In this document: piece after piece, positions 1-5,682 of the stretch | Numbering within the stretch: the first letter of the stretch is position 1 | How the letters are laid out: each line of letters begins with the position of its first letter | Source of the DNA: Phycisphaerales bacterium | Lineage (GTDB): Bacteria > Planctomycetota > Phycisphaerae > SM23-33 | Reading direction: 5' to 3' | Length of the DNA stretch: 8,097 nt | Assembly: GCA_003485185.1 (NCBI GenBank) | Contig: DNAS01000020.1 | Span: forward strand, 8,750 to 16,846 | Made by a program: the position numbers and the translations under genes | The notes under the pieces: generated by a model | Seen by the model: only the letters and a program-made list of their open reading frames with translations | Database searches by the model: none | What the model was told of the DNA's origin: nothing

Positions 1-852
1 TTCGGCGGGCGCGTCCGCCTCGGGGGGCTTCGGTTCGACGACGGGCGCGGCGGCGGGTTCGACCAGCGCCAGGAATTCCTCGGCCAGCATGGCGTAGTCC
101 TGCGCGCCGTTGGATGCCGGCTCGTAGTCGAAGATGGTCTTTCCGTACGAGGGGCATTCGGCAAGCTTGACGTTGCGCCGGATGTAGTGCTCGAAGATGC
201 GAGCGTTCGCCCAGGGCACGTGAGTTCCGCGCGCGGCGTCAAAGAACGCCCGGAGATCGGCGACGACCTCGGCAGCCAGTCGCGTGGAGGTCTCGTACAT
301 GCAGAGCAGCACGCCCGCGACGCGAAGGCGTGGATTGATCCGCCGCTGCACCAGCGAGACGGTCTCCAGCAGCTTGCCGAGCCCCTGGAGGGCGAGGAAG
401 TGCGGCTGGAGGGGAATGAACACCTCGTCCGCGGCGGCCAGCGCGTTCAGCGTGAGCAGTCCGAGGCTCGGCGGGCAGTCGATCATCGCGAATTCGTAAG
501 GCAGGTGAACCGCCATCTTGTCGCGGAGAATCTGTTCTCGCCCGACGGTGGTGACCAGTTCGATTTCCGCGGCGGCCAGGTCGATGACGGCCGGCGCGAC
601 GGACAGGTGCGGCGCGACGAGCATGGTGGCTGCGGCGAAGCTCGCGTCGCTCAGAAGCACGTCGTAGGTGCTCAGGGGGGGCTGGCCGGGCTCGATTCCC
701 AGGTGCAGCGTCAGATGCGCCTGGGGGTCGAGGTCCACCAGGCAGATGTCGTGCCCTCGCGCGGCGATGGCGGCGCCGAGGTTGGCGACCGTCGTGGTCT
801 TTCCGACGCCGCCCTTCTGGTTGATCACGGCGAACGTTTTCACGGACAGCAT
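1..852 (-). CDS. ParA/Soj-family partition ATPase (3' end outside window)
   Basis: P-loop ATPase of the ParA/MinD superfamily, which positions DNA or large protein cargo by ATP-dependent dimerisation and non-specific DNA binding on the nucleoid. Seen from the ATG at 852: deviant Walker A KGGVGKTT at residues 13-20, the DLDPQ motif at 40-44 and Walker B-type MIDCPPSLG at 123-131. The family's C-terminal half follows (LQPHFLALQGL at 148-158, RRNVKLAE at 225-232). At 284 visible residues with no stop it is already longer than the roughly 250-260 residues usual for the family. The extra part, from about residue 265, is rich in Pro, Ala and Glu and looks disordered. No ParB or parS is visible, so chromosome segregation, plasmid partition or cargo positioning cannot be separated. 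The true start may be the GTG at 843 (codon 4), because the promoter's TATAAT overlaps the ATG. A terminator upstream separates it from the lysine-rich gene. Confidence 0.93.
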   Translation of the reverse strand, partial: MLSVKTFAVINQKGGVGKTTTVANLGAAIAARGHDICLVDLDPQAHLTLHLGIEPGQPPLSTYDVLLSDASFAAATMLVAPHLSVAPAVIDLAAAEIELVTTVGREQILRDKMAVHLPYEFAMIDCPPSLGLLTLNALAAADEVFIPLQPHFLALQGLGKLLETVSLVQRRINPRLRVAGVLLCMYETSTRLAAEVVADLRAFFDAARGTHVPWANARIFEHYIRRNVKLAECPSYGKTIFDYEPASNGAQDYAMLAEEFLALVEPAAAPVVEPKPPEADAPAE

Positions 853-878
853 TATAATGTGCGGCGCGCGGCAGACAA
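841..878 (-). promoter_or_regulatory. Promoter of the ParA-family gene, possibly leaderless
   Basis: Reading the minus strand: TTGTCT (878-873), a 16-nt spacer, a perfect TATAAT (856-851), then 7 nt to a GTG (843-841) in frame with the ParA protein. The TATAAT shares its last two bases with the ATG at 852, so transcription from this box would start past that ATG, near the GTG. No Shine-Dalgarno sequence precedes either start. This fits a leaderless mRNA beginning at or very near GTG 843, giving an N-terminus of the common (M)KTFAVINQKGG form. The motif is seen directly; promoter use and leaderless initiation are inferred. Confidence 0.5.
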
Positions 879-884
879 GCGCGC

Positions 885-930
885 AAAAAAGAAGCGGCAG
901 GTATCGCCGTGGCTGGACACCCGCCGCTTC
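885..930 (-). terminator. Rho-independent terminator after the lysine-rich gene
   Basis: In minus-strand orientation a 12-bp stem (930-919 pairing with 902-891, one G-U wobble, core GAAGCGGC/GCCGCTTC) closes a 16-nt loop. It is followed at once by six T (890-885). It lies 27 nt after the stop codon of the lysine-rich gene and just before the ParA promoter, insulating the two genes. The A-tract precedes the stem on the plus strand, so it works in one direction only. Confidence 0.85.
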
Positions 931-957
931 CCGAATGCGGTGAAGCTCGCCGGAAGG

Positions 958-1068
958 CTACTTCTTCGCCTTCTTCTTCTTGGCGACCTTCTTCTTGGCA
1001 ACCTTCTTCTTTGCGACTTTCTTCTTCGCTACCTTCTTCGCCTTCTTCTTAGCTGCTTTCTTCGCCAT
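958..1068 (-). CDS. Lysine/alanine-repeat small basic protein (histone H1-tail-like)
   Basis: A 36-residue protein composed of only Met, Ala, Lys and Val: 22 Lys (61%), 9 Ala and 4 Val. The core is a pentad, VAKKK, repeated four times (residues 13-32), flanked by AKKAAKKKAKK and KAKK. Similar Lys/Ala-rich tracts occur in eukaryotic histone H1 tails, chlamydial Hc1/Hc2 and other bacterial nucleoid-associated proteins, so binding to DNA or RNA by charge is the likely role; no folded domain is present. The start is fixed by AAGGAG eight bases upstream of ATG 1068. The frame stays open upstream to 1239 but that extension has no comparable ribosome site. Ala and Val codons vary between repeats (GCG, GCA, GCT, GCC; GTA, GTC, GTT), which suggests the protein sequence is maintained. 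A strong terminator follows, supporting a real monocistronic gene. The function is inferred from composition only. Confidence 0.75.
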   Translation of the reverse strand: MAKKAAKKKAKKVAKKKVAKKKVAKKKVAKKKKAKK

Positions 1069-1076
1069 GTGCCGGT

Positions 1077-1082
1077 CTCCTT
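1077..1082 (-). promoter_or_regulatory. Shine-Dalgarno site of the lysine-rich gene
   Basis: AAGGAG on the minus strand with an 8-nt spacer to ATG 1068. It decides in favour of the 36-residue product over a 93-residue reading that would start at 1239. Confidence 0.8.
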
Positions 1083-1140
1083 CCGTGGCTAAAGGGTTCA
1101 CGCAACTACGAACAAGCAACCTACGACAACTTTTACACGT

Positions 1141-1163
1141 GCCGCTTGCACGGTGCAAGAGGC
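1141..1163. repeat. Palindrome centred on 1152, candidate operator
   Basis: A 23-bp dyad with a single central base. The inner arms are a perfect CTTGCAC/GTGCAAG; after one mismatched pair the outer GCC/GGC pair again, giving 10 of 11 matched positions per arm. The 1-nt centre makes it a poor RNA hairpin but a typical dimeric-repressor site shape. It lies 72 bases upstream of the lysine-rich start and overlaps that gene's weak -35 candidate. No regulator can be named. Confidence 0.45.
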
Positions 1164-1223
1164 TCATCATTTTTTCTCGACACATTTTCGATTTTCCATT
1201 CACACTTTGTTGCAGTCGCGCGA

Positions 1224-1259
1224 GGAAATACGCATTCATTTCCGTGAATACATATTTCC
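1224..1259. repeat. 36-bp dyad-symmetric sequence
   Basis: Two-part inverted repeat: GGAAATA (1224-1230) with TATTTCC (1253-1259), and ATTCA (1234-1238) with TGAAT (1245-1249). Both unpaired gaps are 3 nt and the centre is 6 nt, so the whole is symmetric about one axis. It could be a protein-binding site for a dimer contacting two turns per half, or a hairpin with one internal loop. No T-tract follows, so it is not a standard terminator. Confidence 0.4.
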
Positions 1260-1342
1260 GGCCGTCTCTCCGGCTGCCCGGCGCCGACGAAAAACCGCCG
1301 TTCCGCGGGGGGAGACCGGCGAGAAATCGAAGCGAGGTCGGG

Positions 1343-1372
1343 TTCCCACCCCGGGGGGCAACTTGGTATCAT
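1343..1372 (+). promoter_or_regulatory. Possible extended -10 promoter of the hydrolase gene
   Basis: TTCCCA (1343-1348), an 18-nt spacer, and TATCAT (1367-1372) preceded by TGG, which gives the TGn extended -10 form. The distance to the hydrolase start leaves a leader of about 40 nt with a Shine-Dalgarno site at its end. The -35 match is only 4 of 6, so this is tentative. Confidence 0.35.
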
Positions 1373-1421
1373 GGGGCGGGTTGAAGCGAATTCCTTTTCC
1401 CTGTGTTCAACGAGGTGAATC

Positions 1422-2195
1422 GTGCGTCGAGTGTGTCTGCTTCTCGTGCTGGTCTGCCTGGCGGCGGGATGCGAAGTCCCGCCCACGCCGGACACGCCCG
1501 TGTCCTACCACCTGGAGACGGATCCCGCCAGCGGACGGGCCTATTTCCTCTACGTGCCGAGCACGTACCGTGAGGATCGCGCCATACCGGTGGTCATCAC
1601 CTGCCACGGCACGCCGCCGTTCGACGTGGCCGAGCACCATATCCGCGAGTGGAAGTGGTACGGCGAGCAGAACGGCATGATCGTGATCGCGCCCACGCTT
1701 GAGGCCACCGACGGCATCCTCGGCGACGGGCCGCTCGTCGGCATGATCGCCAACGAGCGGTACATCCTGAGCATCCTTTCGTCGCTGAGCTATCGCTACA
1801 ACATCGACCGCGCCAATGTGATGATCGACGGGTTCAGCGGCGGGGGGTTCCCTGCCTACTGGGTGGGGCTGCGGCATCCGGACATCTTCAGCTGCGTGTC
1901 CGCCCGCAACTGCAACTTCAGCGAGGGCAACCTCGACGGCTGGTACCCCCCGGAGGCCACCACCGTCAACGTGCTCGTTTTGTTCGGCGAGAACGATCCC
2001 GGCGCGATCGTCCACCAGTCGCAGAACGCCATTCGCTTCCTTGCCAGCCGGGGGTTCACCGTGGAGAAGCTGATGGTCCCCGGCCTGGGGCACCAGCGCC
2101 GGCCCGACCTGGCCGTCGAGTTCTTCCGCCGGCACTTCCGCCCGTCGCGCCCGTCGTTCCCCACCGGAGCGCGGACGGCTTCGTACATGGACTGA
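1422..2195 (+). CDS. Lipoprotein alpha/beta-hydrolase (esterase / depolymerase-like)
   Basis: A 257-residue serine hydrolase predicted to be exported and lipid-anchored. The N-terminus MRRVCLLLVLVCLAAGC is a short signal peptide ending in a lipobox (LAAG before Cys17). The mature part resembles the PHB-depolymerase/feruloyl-esterase-like branch of alpha/beta hydrolases, with a YFLYVPSTY strand at 41-49 and a CHG oxyanion element at 61-63. The nucleophile elbow is GFSGG with Ser139, the acid is probably Asp192 in FGENDPG and the histidine is His224 in GLGH. The likely reaction is hydrolysis of an ester in an extracellular or periplasmic polymer or xenobiotic; the substrate is unknown. The start is GTG 1422 with GAGGTG at 1412-1417; it begins the signal peptide correctly. 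The last 17 residues (PSRPSFPTGA...) are a loose tail. It stands alone on the plus strand between oppositely oriented genes. Confidence 0.85.
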   Translation: MRRVCLLLVLVCLAAGCEVPPTPDTPVSYHLETDPASGRAYFLYVPSTYREDRAIPVVITCHGTPPFDVAEHHIREWKWYGEQNGMIVIAPTLEATDGILGDGPLVGMIANERYILSILSSLSYRYNIDRANVMIDGFSGGGFPAYWVGLRHPDIFSCVSARNCNFSEGNLDGWYPPEATTVNVLVLFGENDPGAIVHQSQNAIRFLASRGFTVEKLMVPGLGHQRRPDLAVEFFRRHFRPSRPSFPTGARTASYMD

Positions 2196-2305
2196 CCCAT
2201 GCAACGAGCCGCGACCGGCGGCGGGGAGCTTCGCGCGGCCCGTCGCTCGCGAAATACTCGCCCGTCGGCCGATCGCGGCCCGCGGTCTTTGCCTTCAGCC
2301 CGGCG

Positions 2306-2764
2306 TCAGGACGGCATCATCATGAACATGAAGACGAACGAGAAGATGCCCACCGTCTCGACGATGCCCATGGCGATGATGGTGAAGGTGAATGGCTTGC
2401 CTTCCGATTCGCTCATGGCCCGGATGCCGGACGCGCCGATGACGCCCTGCATCCACGCGCTGAAGAGCTCGCCGAACCCGGCGGCCAGGCCGATGCTGAA
2501 GATCGCGCCCGCGTTGGCGGCGATGAATTCCGGCGTGTAGACCTTCGTCTTGAGGATGATGAGCATGACCAGGAAGCCGTAGATCGTCTGCGACAGCGGC
2601 ATTCCGGTCAGCGCGACGTAGAGGAAGTTCATCGGCTTGCCTTCGCGGGCTTCCTTGGCCCAGGCACCGGCGGCGGCGCTGCCCGCCGCGCCGATCCCCA
2701 GGGCGCTGCCGATCGCTCCCATTCCGAGGGGCAATGCGAAACCGAGTTGTCCCAGCCATTCCAT
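2306..2764 (-). CDS. atpK: V-type ATPase subunit K (membrane proteolipid)
   Basis: A 152-residue proteolipid forming the rotor ring that carries H+ or Na+ across the membrane. It is a double hairpin of four membrane segments: about 8-35 (Gly/Ala-rich), 46-72, 83-112 and 124-150. The essential carboxylate is Glu136 in IVETVGIF. Segment 2 has MPLSQTIYGF with Gln59 at the position where a second carboxylate sits in some proteolipids, so there is one ion site per double hairpin. Gln59, Gln106 (FSAWMQG) and Glu136 line up with Gln65, Gln110 and Glu139 of the Enterococcus hirae Na+-binding NtpK, and Ser58 replaces its Thr64. The alignment was made by eye. ATG 2764 is chosen over an upstream in-frame ATG at 2806 because AAGGAG lies 9 nt before it and the protein then starts at its normal point. 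It follows atpI by one base (TGAgATG), implying translational coupling, and is the last gene of the operon. No convincing terminator follows. Confidence 0.93.
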   Translation of the reverse strand: MEWLGQLGFALPLGMGAIGSALGIGAAGSAAAGAWAKEAREGKPMNFLYVALTGMPLSQTIYGFLVMLIILKTKVYTPEFIAANAGAIFSIGLAAGFGELFSAWMQGVIGASGIRAMSESEGKPFTFTIIAMGIVETVGIFSFVFMFMMMPS

Positions 2765-2765
2765 C

Positions 2766-4604
2766 TCAGCGTTCTCCTTCGATGACGGATTCGGCGAACG
2801 GGGCATAGGCGTGTCCCGCCCACTGAACGCCCGCGTTGCTCGAAAATTCCAGCATGTTCAATCGCACCCCGTGTGCGAAGATCGCAATCAGGCACAGCAC
2901 GATGTTCAGCGCGTGCGCCAGCACCAGGATCAGCGCCGCCGGCGCCCAGAAGGGCGCGCCGTTAGACGCCACCGCGCCGGCCAGGCCGTTGAAGGCCGAC
3001 GCGATGTAGTAGCTCGCCAGTCCGACGGCCATCAGGCGGATGTAGCTGATCGTGTCGCCGAATGTGTTGATCATCGGCATGATGTTGCTCAGCAGCCCCA
3101 TGCCGATCCGCCGGGCCACCCCGCCGCGGGGCACGGAAAACAGCACCACCAGCGCCGCGCCCAGGCCCAGCAGACCCAGGATGATCGGAACGGGGAAAAT
3201 CGGATCTTCCGAGAACATTCCCCAGACGATTCCGAACATGCCCGTCAGGAACAGGCACCAGCCGGCCTCCGCGAGGCTCCGGGGATGCGGAAAGAATCCG
3301 ACGGCCTGCCGCAGGTGCGCCGCAACCAGGTGGAAGACGCCCAGCAGGAAGCTGATCTGGATGACGATCAGGCGGGCGTCGGCCTCATTGGCCCGCCACA
3401 ACAGCGCCGGCGGTTGCAGCACGGACCCGAGGAGCGCCCAGAGACCGCCCGAGTCGATCATCTGCCGCGGCGAGACGCCGAAGTAGTTTCCCGTCAGCAC
3501 GCCCCAGAGAACCGTCGCCAAGCCGAACACGAGGACCAGTTGCGGCGCGGCCTTTCCGCCCTTTTCGGCGATCCTGCGATAGGCGAGCGTCCCGACCAGC
3601 ACGAACAGCAGGCCGTACATGGCGTCGCCGACGAGCATGGCGGTGAAAATCGGCATAGCCAGCATGAAGAACGGCGCCAGGTCGTATTCGCGATATCCGG
3701 GGATGGTTCCGAGAATCCGGAACAGCGCCTGGATGGGGCGGACCCATCGCGGGTAGCGGACGAGGGTGGGGGGCTGGTCGTCTTCGGTCGGTTCGCTGGT
3801 TTCGACGGCGGCGTCGAGGCTGGCCTCGACCAGGCGACCCGCGAGGGCGGCGGCTTCCTCGGCCGGGACCCACCCCTGCAAGGCGAACAGCGATTCGTGG
3901 GCCAGTCCGCTGTGGGCGGCGCGGGTGAACTCGGCGCGGGAGCGCAACTCCTCGCGGCGCGACTGCATCGCGGCGCGGAGATGGGCGAGTTCCGCCAGCC
4001 GGCGCTGGTCGATCTTGAGGGCAGCGTCGATCTCCGCCGCCTCGGCGCGGAGAGCGGGGCGGTCCTTCGCGGGCAGGGGGACGGGCTCGGCGTCGTCGGG
4101 CAGTTCGGCCTGACTGTCGCGATTGACGGCCGCCACGAGCACGCGCTTGCCCGGAAGCTCGCCGAGGACGCAGGTGAACGCGGCGCGAACCTGCCCGGCC
4201 GAATCCCGCGGCAGGGAGAAGAACTCCACCATCGCGCCCGCCTTCTCCAGCGCGGCGAACTGTTCCAGCCGCACGTCGCCCCACAGGTCCAGGTGCTCGA
4301 CCTGGCGGTGGAGGGCGTTCAGGCGGCTGTGACGCTCCGCCGCGGATCGCTGGATCGTGAGCACCTCTTCAGCGGCTTGGACGGGCTCGAGGTCCGGCGC
4401 GTCGCCTTCGGGCGTGACCGTCGCGAGCACCTGGAGCGCGCGGTCCACGCGGTCCAGGGCGGCGGCAGTGCGTTTTTCCGCGACCGCCTGGTCGGGGTCC
4501 ACCGGAACCACGTGCACCACGCCCAGCGAGCGCAGCGCTTCCAGCAGGCGATCGCGATCGCGCTTGCGGCAGACGACGTGCACCTTGTTCATCGGGACAA
4601 TCAT
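2766..4604 (-). CDS. atpI: V-type ATPase subunit I (membrane stator, a-subunit homologue)
   Basis: A 612-residue homologue of the yeast Vph1/a subunit, which provides the ion half-channels against the K ring and links to the peripheral stalk. Residues 1-290 are the soluble arm, Glu/Arg/Leu-rich with coiled-coil stretches around 40-60 and 180-225. Residues 308-580 are the membrane domain, with seven or eight hydrophobic segments. Family signatures are GDAMYGLLF (326-334), LTGNYFGVSP (370-379), FGDTISYIRLMAVGLA (515-530) and HGVRLNMLEF (578-587). Arg523 in SYIRLMAVGLA is the counterpart of the arginine needed for ion transfer, and Arg581 fits the second conserved arginine. The start at ATG 4604 overlaps the atpD stop as ATGA, with GGAG 11 nt upstream. 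ATG 4592 is an alternative giving MNKVHVV. An open frame continues upstream to 4910 but is antisense-free noise inside atpD. The length is slightly shorter than the roughly 650 residues common for the family. Confidence 0.94.
   Translation of the reverse strand: MIVPMNKVHVVCRKRDRDRLLEALRSLGVVHVVPVDPDQAVAEKRTAAALDRVDRALQVLATVTPEGDAPDLEPVQAAEEVLTIQRSAAERHSRLNALHRQVEHLDLWGDVRLEQFAALEKAGAMVEFFSLPRDSAGQVRAAFTCVLGELPGKRVLVAAVNRDSQAELPDDAEPVPLPAKDRPALRAEAAEIDAALKIDQRRLAELAHLRAAMQSRREELRSRAEFTRAAHSGLAHESLFALQGWVPAEEAAALAGRLVEASLDAAVETSEPTEDDQPPTLVRYPRWVRPIQALFRILGTIPGYREYDLAPFFMLAMPIFTAMLVGDAMYGLLFVLVGTLAYRRIAEKGGKAAPQLVLVFGLATVLWGVLTGNYFGVSPRQMIDSGGLWALLGSVLQPPALLWRANEADARLIVIQISFLLGVFHLVAAHLRQAVGFFPHPRSLAEAGWCLFLTGMFGIVWGMFSEDPIFPVPIILGLLGLGAALVVLFSVPRGGVARRIGMGLLSNIMPMINTFGDTISYIRLMAVGLASYYIASAFNGLAGAVASNGAPFWAPAALILVLAHALNIVLCLIAIFAHGVRLNMLEFSSNAGVQWAGHAYAPFAESVIEGER
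2774..2779 (-). promoter_or_regulatory. Shine-Dalgarno site of atpK
   Basis: AAGGAG on the minus strand inside the last codons of atpI, 9 nt before ATG 2764. It fixes the atpK start and rules out the 14-residue longer reading from 2806. Confidence 0.75.
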
Positions 4605-5260
4605 GGGGCGGCACACTCCGCGACTTCCGGGCCTGAGTACTGCTCGAAGCCCGACACGCCGGTTTCGGTGAGCTTGGTCTTGGCGATCTTGGCCCGCCCG
4701 ACGCCGGCCGTCATCTCGTCGCCCAGGCGGATGCGGATCACGCGGATTCCCTCGCGGCATTCGGGAATCTTGACCTTCTCGAACAGGTTCACCCGCTGGA
4801 TGATCTTCGTCAGCTCCTGTTGCAGCAGGCGGAACTGCTCGTCGATGACCTCCAGCTCCGCCCGGCGGCGGTTCAAATCCCGCAGCTGGGACAGCGCCTT
4901 GTCCACCCACGCCGGCGTGGCGAACAGGCTGTACGACGCCTGCGGGAAGACCGCGTCCTCGAAGACGGGCAGGTTCACTCCCGCGATGTTGCGGGTGGAG
5001 GTCTTGACCTGCTCAGGTGCGGCGAGCTTCTCGACGTTGACGCCCGCGACGTCGGCGAGGACGGCCCGGCTGGGCGCGAACTGCCGCTCCGCCTCCTCCA
5101 CGCCGGCCTGGAGTTCCCGCCGCCGCTGCTGCGTCTGCCGGATCGTCAACTGAAGCTGCTGCTGCTTGAGCTTCAGCATCGGCAGATAGCGCTCGAATCG
5201 CTGGAGGGCTTCTCTCCGGCGTTTCAGCTCCGGGCGGGTGAGTTTGATCTTTCTCGCCAT
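4601..5260 (-). CDS. atpD: V-type ATPase subunit D (central rotor shaft)
   Basis: A 219-residue rotor shaft that turns inside the A3B3 head and passes torque between the head and the K ring. The sequence is almost all charged helix: residues 1-60 (KIKLTRPELKRRREALQRF, then Gln/Leu/Arg heptad-like) and about 110-165 form the antiparallel coiled coil typical of D. The middle (65-110) is the variable head containing NIAGVNLPVFED, and the family's KIPECREGIRVIRIRLGDEM lies near 165-185. Length matches the usual 200-220. ATG 5260 starts the conserved N-terminus, but no Shine-Dalgarno sequence precedes it (the upstream bases are ATCGTTCCC), and the left heptamer-repeat arm begins only 6 nt away. 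In comparable operons atpD directly follows atpB; here the four-helix-bundle cassette lies between them. The stop overlaps the atpI start by ATGA. Confidence 0.93.
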   Translation of the reverse strand: MARKIKLTRPELKRRREALQRFERYLPMLKLKQQQLQLTIRQTQQRRRELQAGVEEAERQFAPSRAVLADVAGVNVEKLAAPEQVKTSTRNIAGVNLPVFEDAVFPQASYSLFATPAWVDKALSQLRDLNRRRAELEVIDEQFRLLQQELTKIIQRVNLFEKVKIPECREGIRVIRIRLGDEMTAGVGRAKIAKTKLTETGVSGFEQYSGPEVAECAAP

Positions 5261-5266
5261 GGGAAC

Positions 5267-5298
5267 GATTTCGGATTTCGGAATTCGGATTTCGGATT
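5267..5298 (+). repeat. Left heptamer-repeat arm of the inserted cassette
   Basis: Four tandem 7-nt units on the plus strand: GATTTCG, GATTTCG, GAATTCG, GATTTCG, then GATT. It is the inverted partner of 5683-5714: 29 of 32 positions match in full register. Shifted by one unit, 5270-5291 is a perfect 22-nt inverted match to 5683-5704. It lies in the 43-nt gap between the four-helix-bundle gene and atpD. Confidence 0.85.
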
Positions 5299-5303
5299 AT
5301 GAA

Positions 5304-5675
5304 TCAGACGGTACGCGGCTTCCGAACCCGATTCTTGACGGTTTTAATGGAAGCCACAACAATTCGCAGGAGTTCTTCCGCTTCCTGCATCAGTTTTTCC
5401 AAACGAATTATTTTCACAAGCTTGGCCTGAACCAACAATTCCATCCAGTACAGTGTTTCATCCACTTCTTCTTCCACGATTCCCATTCGTGCCTGAAAAT
5501 CGGCATCGGAACGGGATCGGCATGCGGCGCGATAATTAGCGCCCACACTGGTGGAGGCCCGTAACAGTTGCCGCCCCAGAATCTCGGAAGCGCGGTTCTT
5601 GGGCAGGGATTCCACGCAACGAATGACTCTCAGTGCGAATTTCTGCGTCCGGGCTTTCATTTCGGCTGGCGTCAT
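5304..5675 (-). CDS. Four-helix-bundle protein (23S rRNA intervening-sequence protein family, S23)
   Basis: A 123-residue helical protein of the family first found as ORFs in intervening sequences of bacterial 23S rRNA genes (Pfam 23S_rRNA_IVP, TIGR02436) and now known at many loci. Seen: an N-terminal helix (MKARTQKFALRVIRCVESLP), the family core RQLLRASTSVGANYRAACRSRS at about 35-56 and DADFQARMGIVEEEVDETLYWMELL at 57-81, then a C-terminal helix to about 112 and a basic end. These homologues form pentamers of four-helix bundles; nucleic-acid binding is suggested but the function is not settled. ATG 5675 is the only reasonable start: upstream the frame runs through the repeat arm (reading DFGIRISEFGF) into atpB. 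There is no clear Shine-Dalgarno sequence. It is co-oriented with the V-ATPase genes and presumably co-transcribed. It is unrelated to ATPase function as far as known. Confidence 0.9.
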   Translation of the reverse strand: MTPAEMKARTQKFALRVIRCVESLPKNRASEILGRQLLRASTSVGANYRAACRSRSDADFQARMGIVEEEVDETLYWMELLVQAKLVKIIRLEKLMQEAEELLRIVVASIKTVKNRVRKPRTV

Positions 5676-5682
5676 GACTTTG

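Larger units (their letters stand above)
1069..1421. promoter_or_regulatory. Divergent intergenic region with two dyads
   Basis: This 353-nt gap separates the leftward lysine-rich gene from the rightward hydrolase gene. The part nearer the lysine-rich gene (about 1090-1260) is clearly more AT-rich than the window, as expected for promoters; the part nearer the hydrolase is GC-rich. It holds the palindromes at 1141-1163 and 1224-1259 and a possible promoter at 1343-1372 for the hydrolase. For the lysine-rich gene only a weak candidate was found on the minus strand (TTGCAC, 17 nt, TAAAAG), whose -35 lies inside the 1141-1163 palindrome. No convincing coding sequence or RNA gene was seen. Confidence 0.5.

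Noticed and set aside
958..1068. Lysine-codon repeat as a microsatellite or CRISPR-like array
   Set aside because: The 15-nt periodicity comes from the VAKKK coding repeat; there are no spacers and the synonymous positions differ between units.
187..1092. Open frame of 301 codons on the plus strand
   Set aside because: It is antisense to the ParA gene and the lysine-rich gene. The leucine-rich end is just the complement of the AAG-rich repeat.
1141..1182. Palindrome 1141-1163 followed by a T-run at 1170-1176 as a plus-strand terminator
   Set aside because: The one-base centre cannot form a loop without losing inner pairs, the T-run starts seven bases after the stem, and no plus-strand gene ends upstream of it.
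2267..2280. Small hairpin GGCCG-ATCG-CGGCC between the convergent hydrolase and atpK ends
   Set aside because: The stem is only 5 bp and has no adjacent T-tract on either strand (only a weak TCTTT five bases on). This is not enough to call a terminator in GC-rich DNA.
2637..5153. Open frame of 838 codons on the plus strand
   Set aside because: It is antisense to atpI and atpD, has low-complexity Arg/Gln/Ala-rich composition and no recognisable domain. It is a by-product of GC-rich third positions in the opposite strand.
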